Assembly: GCA_002781805.1 (NCBI GenBank)
Contig: PFFZ01000106.1
Coordinates: 2,483-8,662, forward strand
Length of the DNA: 6,180 nucleotides
Direction of reading: 5' to 3'
Source: Nitrosopumilales archaeon CG15_BIG_FIL_POST_REV_8_21_14_020_37_12
Lineage (GTDB): Archaea > Thermoproteota > Nitrososphaeria > Nitrososphaerales > Nitrosopumilaceae
Of this stretch, positions 5,361-6,180 are shown one piece after another. Made by a program: the position numbers and the translations under genes. The first letter of the stretch is position 1; each line of letters starts with the position of its first letter. Below the pieces are notes generated by a model. It made no database searches and had not been told where the DNA came from. It saw nothing but the letters and a program-made list of their open reading frames with translations.

Positions 5361-6180
5361 CTAGGATATTTCGCTTCGGAGTTTTTTCGTAATTGTGACT
5401 TCAATGTTGTCAAACAGGCTGAGCATTTTGCCTTTGTTTTCAATCAAGTAATCCACTCCTCTATCCTTTAGTCTGATTTTCCACAGTCTTATTTCTCTGT
5501 GTTCATCAAAAAACTGTTCAATCATATGTTCGCCTGATTTTTTAGGATCTATGAACTCTTCAAAATTGTCTATTGTTTTTTCAATGTCTTCTGCCTCAAT
5601 TGATTCACGAACTGCTTGGATTGCATGACTTAGTTCTTTGAGGTTCTTTACTGGTGTTGGCAACTGTTTTCTTGTAATTCCAAACAATCCTTTCTTTTCT
5701 TTGCCCATTTTTTCAGCAACGTCTGGTGCAAGATCGTATATCGGAATTTTACTTAGGCCGTCACGTTTCTCGTTTTGTACAATTAATCCTTTTTCTAACA
5801 ACTTTCGAAGTGCTTCTTCTGCATCAGCTTTATCTAAAAATGTGGTCCATACAATTGCCCCCAATGTATGATATCCTTGTCTGACTGATTCTAGCACTAC
5901 TACTTCGTTAATTCGCTTGAACCCTTCTTCGACTCTGACATTTGTAAAGTCTTTGTCCCTGACTGACTTTCTGGCATTTTTTACATCAATCTCAATTGAG
6001 CGCTTTAATGCTTCAAGTGATTCGGGAACCTGGTTTAGTAATGACAAATAACATGCTTTGTTGTACCATGCCATACCATAAGTCGGATCTGACTCTATAG
6101 CCTTTTCTACTGCATCTAATGCTTTTGAAAAATTCTTTTGTTCATAATGCACCAATCCTTTGAGGTTCCATGCTTCTGGA
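5361..6180 (-). CDS. TPR-repeat protein with a possible winged-helix middle domain, N-terminus beyond window edge
   Basis: The reading frame is open through the right edge. The 272 visible residues (numbered from the edge) begin with AWNLKG, which is mid-TPR, so the TTG at 6155 is not the true start. One TPR spans about 1-32 (AWNLKG, then ALDAVEKAIESDP) and a second about 35-65 (AWYNKACYL, then SLEALKRSIEID). A TPR-like capping helix with RDKDF and FKRI follows to about 90. Residues about 95-150 look like a winged helix: a helix pair, a recognition-type helix EEALRKLLEKGLI and a Lys/Arg-containing hairpin. The rest (about 175-265) is charged and mostly helical, with no known domain recognised. 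No Cys cluster or catalytic motif is visible. TPRs usually mediate protein-protein contacts. I do not know its function. It is convergent with the sulfurtransferase with zero bases between stops, which gives no functional hint. Confidence 0.8.
   Translation of the reverse strand, partial: PEAWNLKGLVHYEQKNFSKALDAVEKAIESDPTYGMAWYNKACYLSLLNQVPESLEALKRSIEIDVKNARKSVRDKDFTNVRVEEGFKRINEVVVLESVRQGYHTLGAIVWTTFLDKADAEEALRKLLEKGLIVQNEKRDGLSKIPIYDLAPDVAEKMGKEKKGLFGITRKQLPTPVKNLKELSHAIQAVRESIEAEDIEKTIDNFEEFIDPKKSGEHMIEQFFDEHREIRLWKIRLKDRGVDYLIENKGKMLSLFDNIEVTITKKLRSEIS
5382..5387 (+). terminator. Possible T-tract terminator of the reductase-sulfurtransferase operon
   Basis: A run of six T residues begins 22 bp past the sulfurtransferase stop codon, inside the 3' end of the convergent TPR gene. 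Archaeal transcription often ends at short T-tracts without a hairpin. No stable hairpin is obvious, and the T-run also encodes Lys codons on the other strand, so this is a weak call. Confidence 0.3.

Noticed and set aside
5361..6155. Treating the TTG at 6155 as the true start of the TPR gene
   Set aside because: The frame stays open to the right edge and the preceding codons encode AWNLKG, a normal TPR helix, so the gene begins outside the window.

Overview
The window looks like a chromosomal segment of a marine ammonia-oxidising archaeon of the Nitrosopumilus/Nitrosarchaeum type (Thaumarchaeota/Nitrososphaerota). The base composition is AT-rich. Promoters look archaeal: TATA boxes about 27-28 nt upstream of start codons, with almost no leader. 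Two genes appear to start with TTG. The gene content is an archaeal-type Thi4 thiazole synthase, a DUF6775-like archaeal protein, and a siroheme sulfite/nitrite reductase followed by a rhodanese. The genus is inferred from overall resemblance, not from a database search.

Layout. Positions 1-911 (minus) hold most of a thioredoxin reductase, whose C-terminus lies beyond the left edge. Positions 939-1715 (minus) encode a conserved archaeal protein of unknown function with a Cys/His metal-site-like C-terminus. Positions 1740-2558 (minus) encode Thi4. These three genes share a strand, have gaps of 24 and 27 bp and no T-tracts between them, so read-through from thi4 toward trxB is plausible; trxB may also have its own promoter. 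Positions 2559-2751 form the only sizeable intergenic region. It is divergent and carries a TATA box for each direction and a 9-bp-arm inverted repeat touching the thi4 TATA box. On the plus strand, 2752-4560 encodes a 602-residue siroheme/[4Fe-4S] reductase. It overlaps a two-domain rhodanese-type sulfurtransferase (4548-5360) by 13 bp. The rhodanese stop codon directly abuts the stop codon of a convergent TPR-containing gene (5361 to beyond the right edge, minus). No stretch above 300 bp lacks a gene, and no tRNA, rRNA, CRISPR array or mobile element was seen.

Theme. The centre of the window is sulfur chemistry. The reductase would make sulfide from sulfite (or ammonia from nitrite), and the rhodanese would carry sulfur as a cysteine persulfide. 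Thi4 builds the thiamine thiazole and here has a Cys at the position that donates sulfur in suicidal Thi4 enzymes. Thioredoxin reductase supplies thiol reducing power. The translational coupling of reductase and rhodanese is visible in the sequence; a functional link to Thi4 is inference. I see no completely new system. The points most worth following are the Cys-type Thi4, the altered rhodanese active-site loop (CGSVGT instead of CGSGVT), the cysteine tail of the reductase, the TTG-initiated genes and the possible operator in the divergent promoter.
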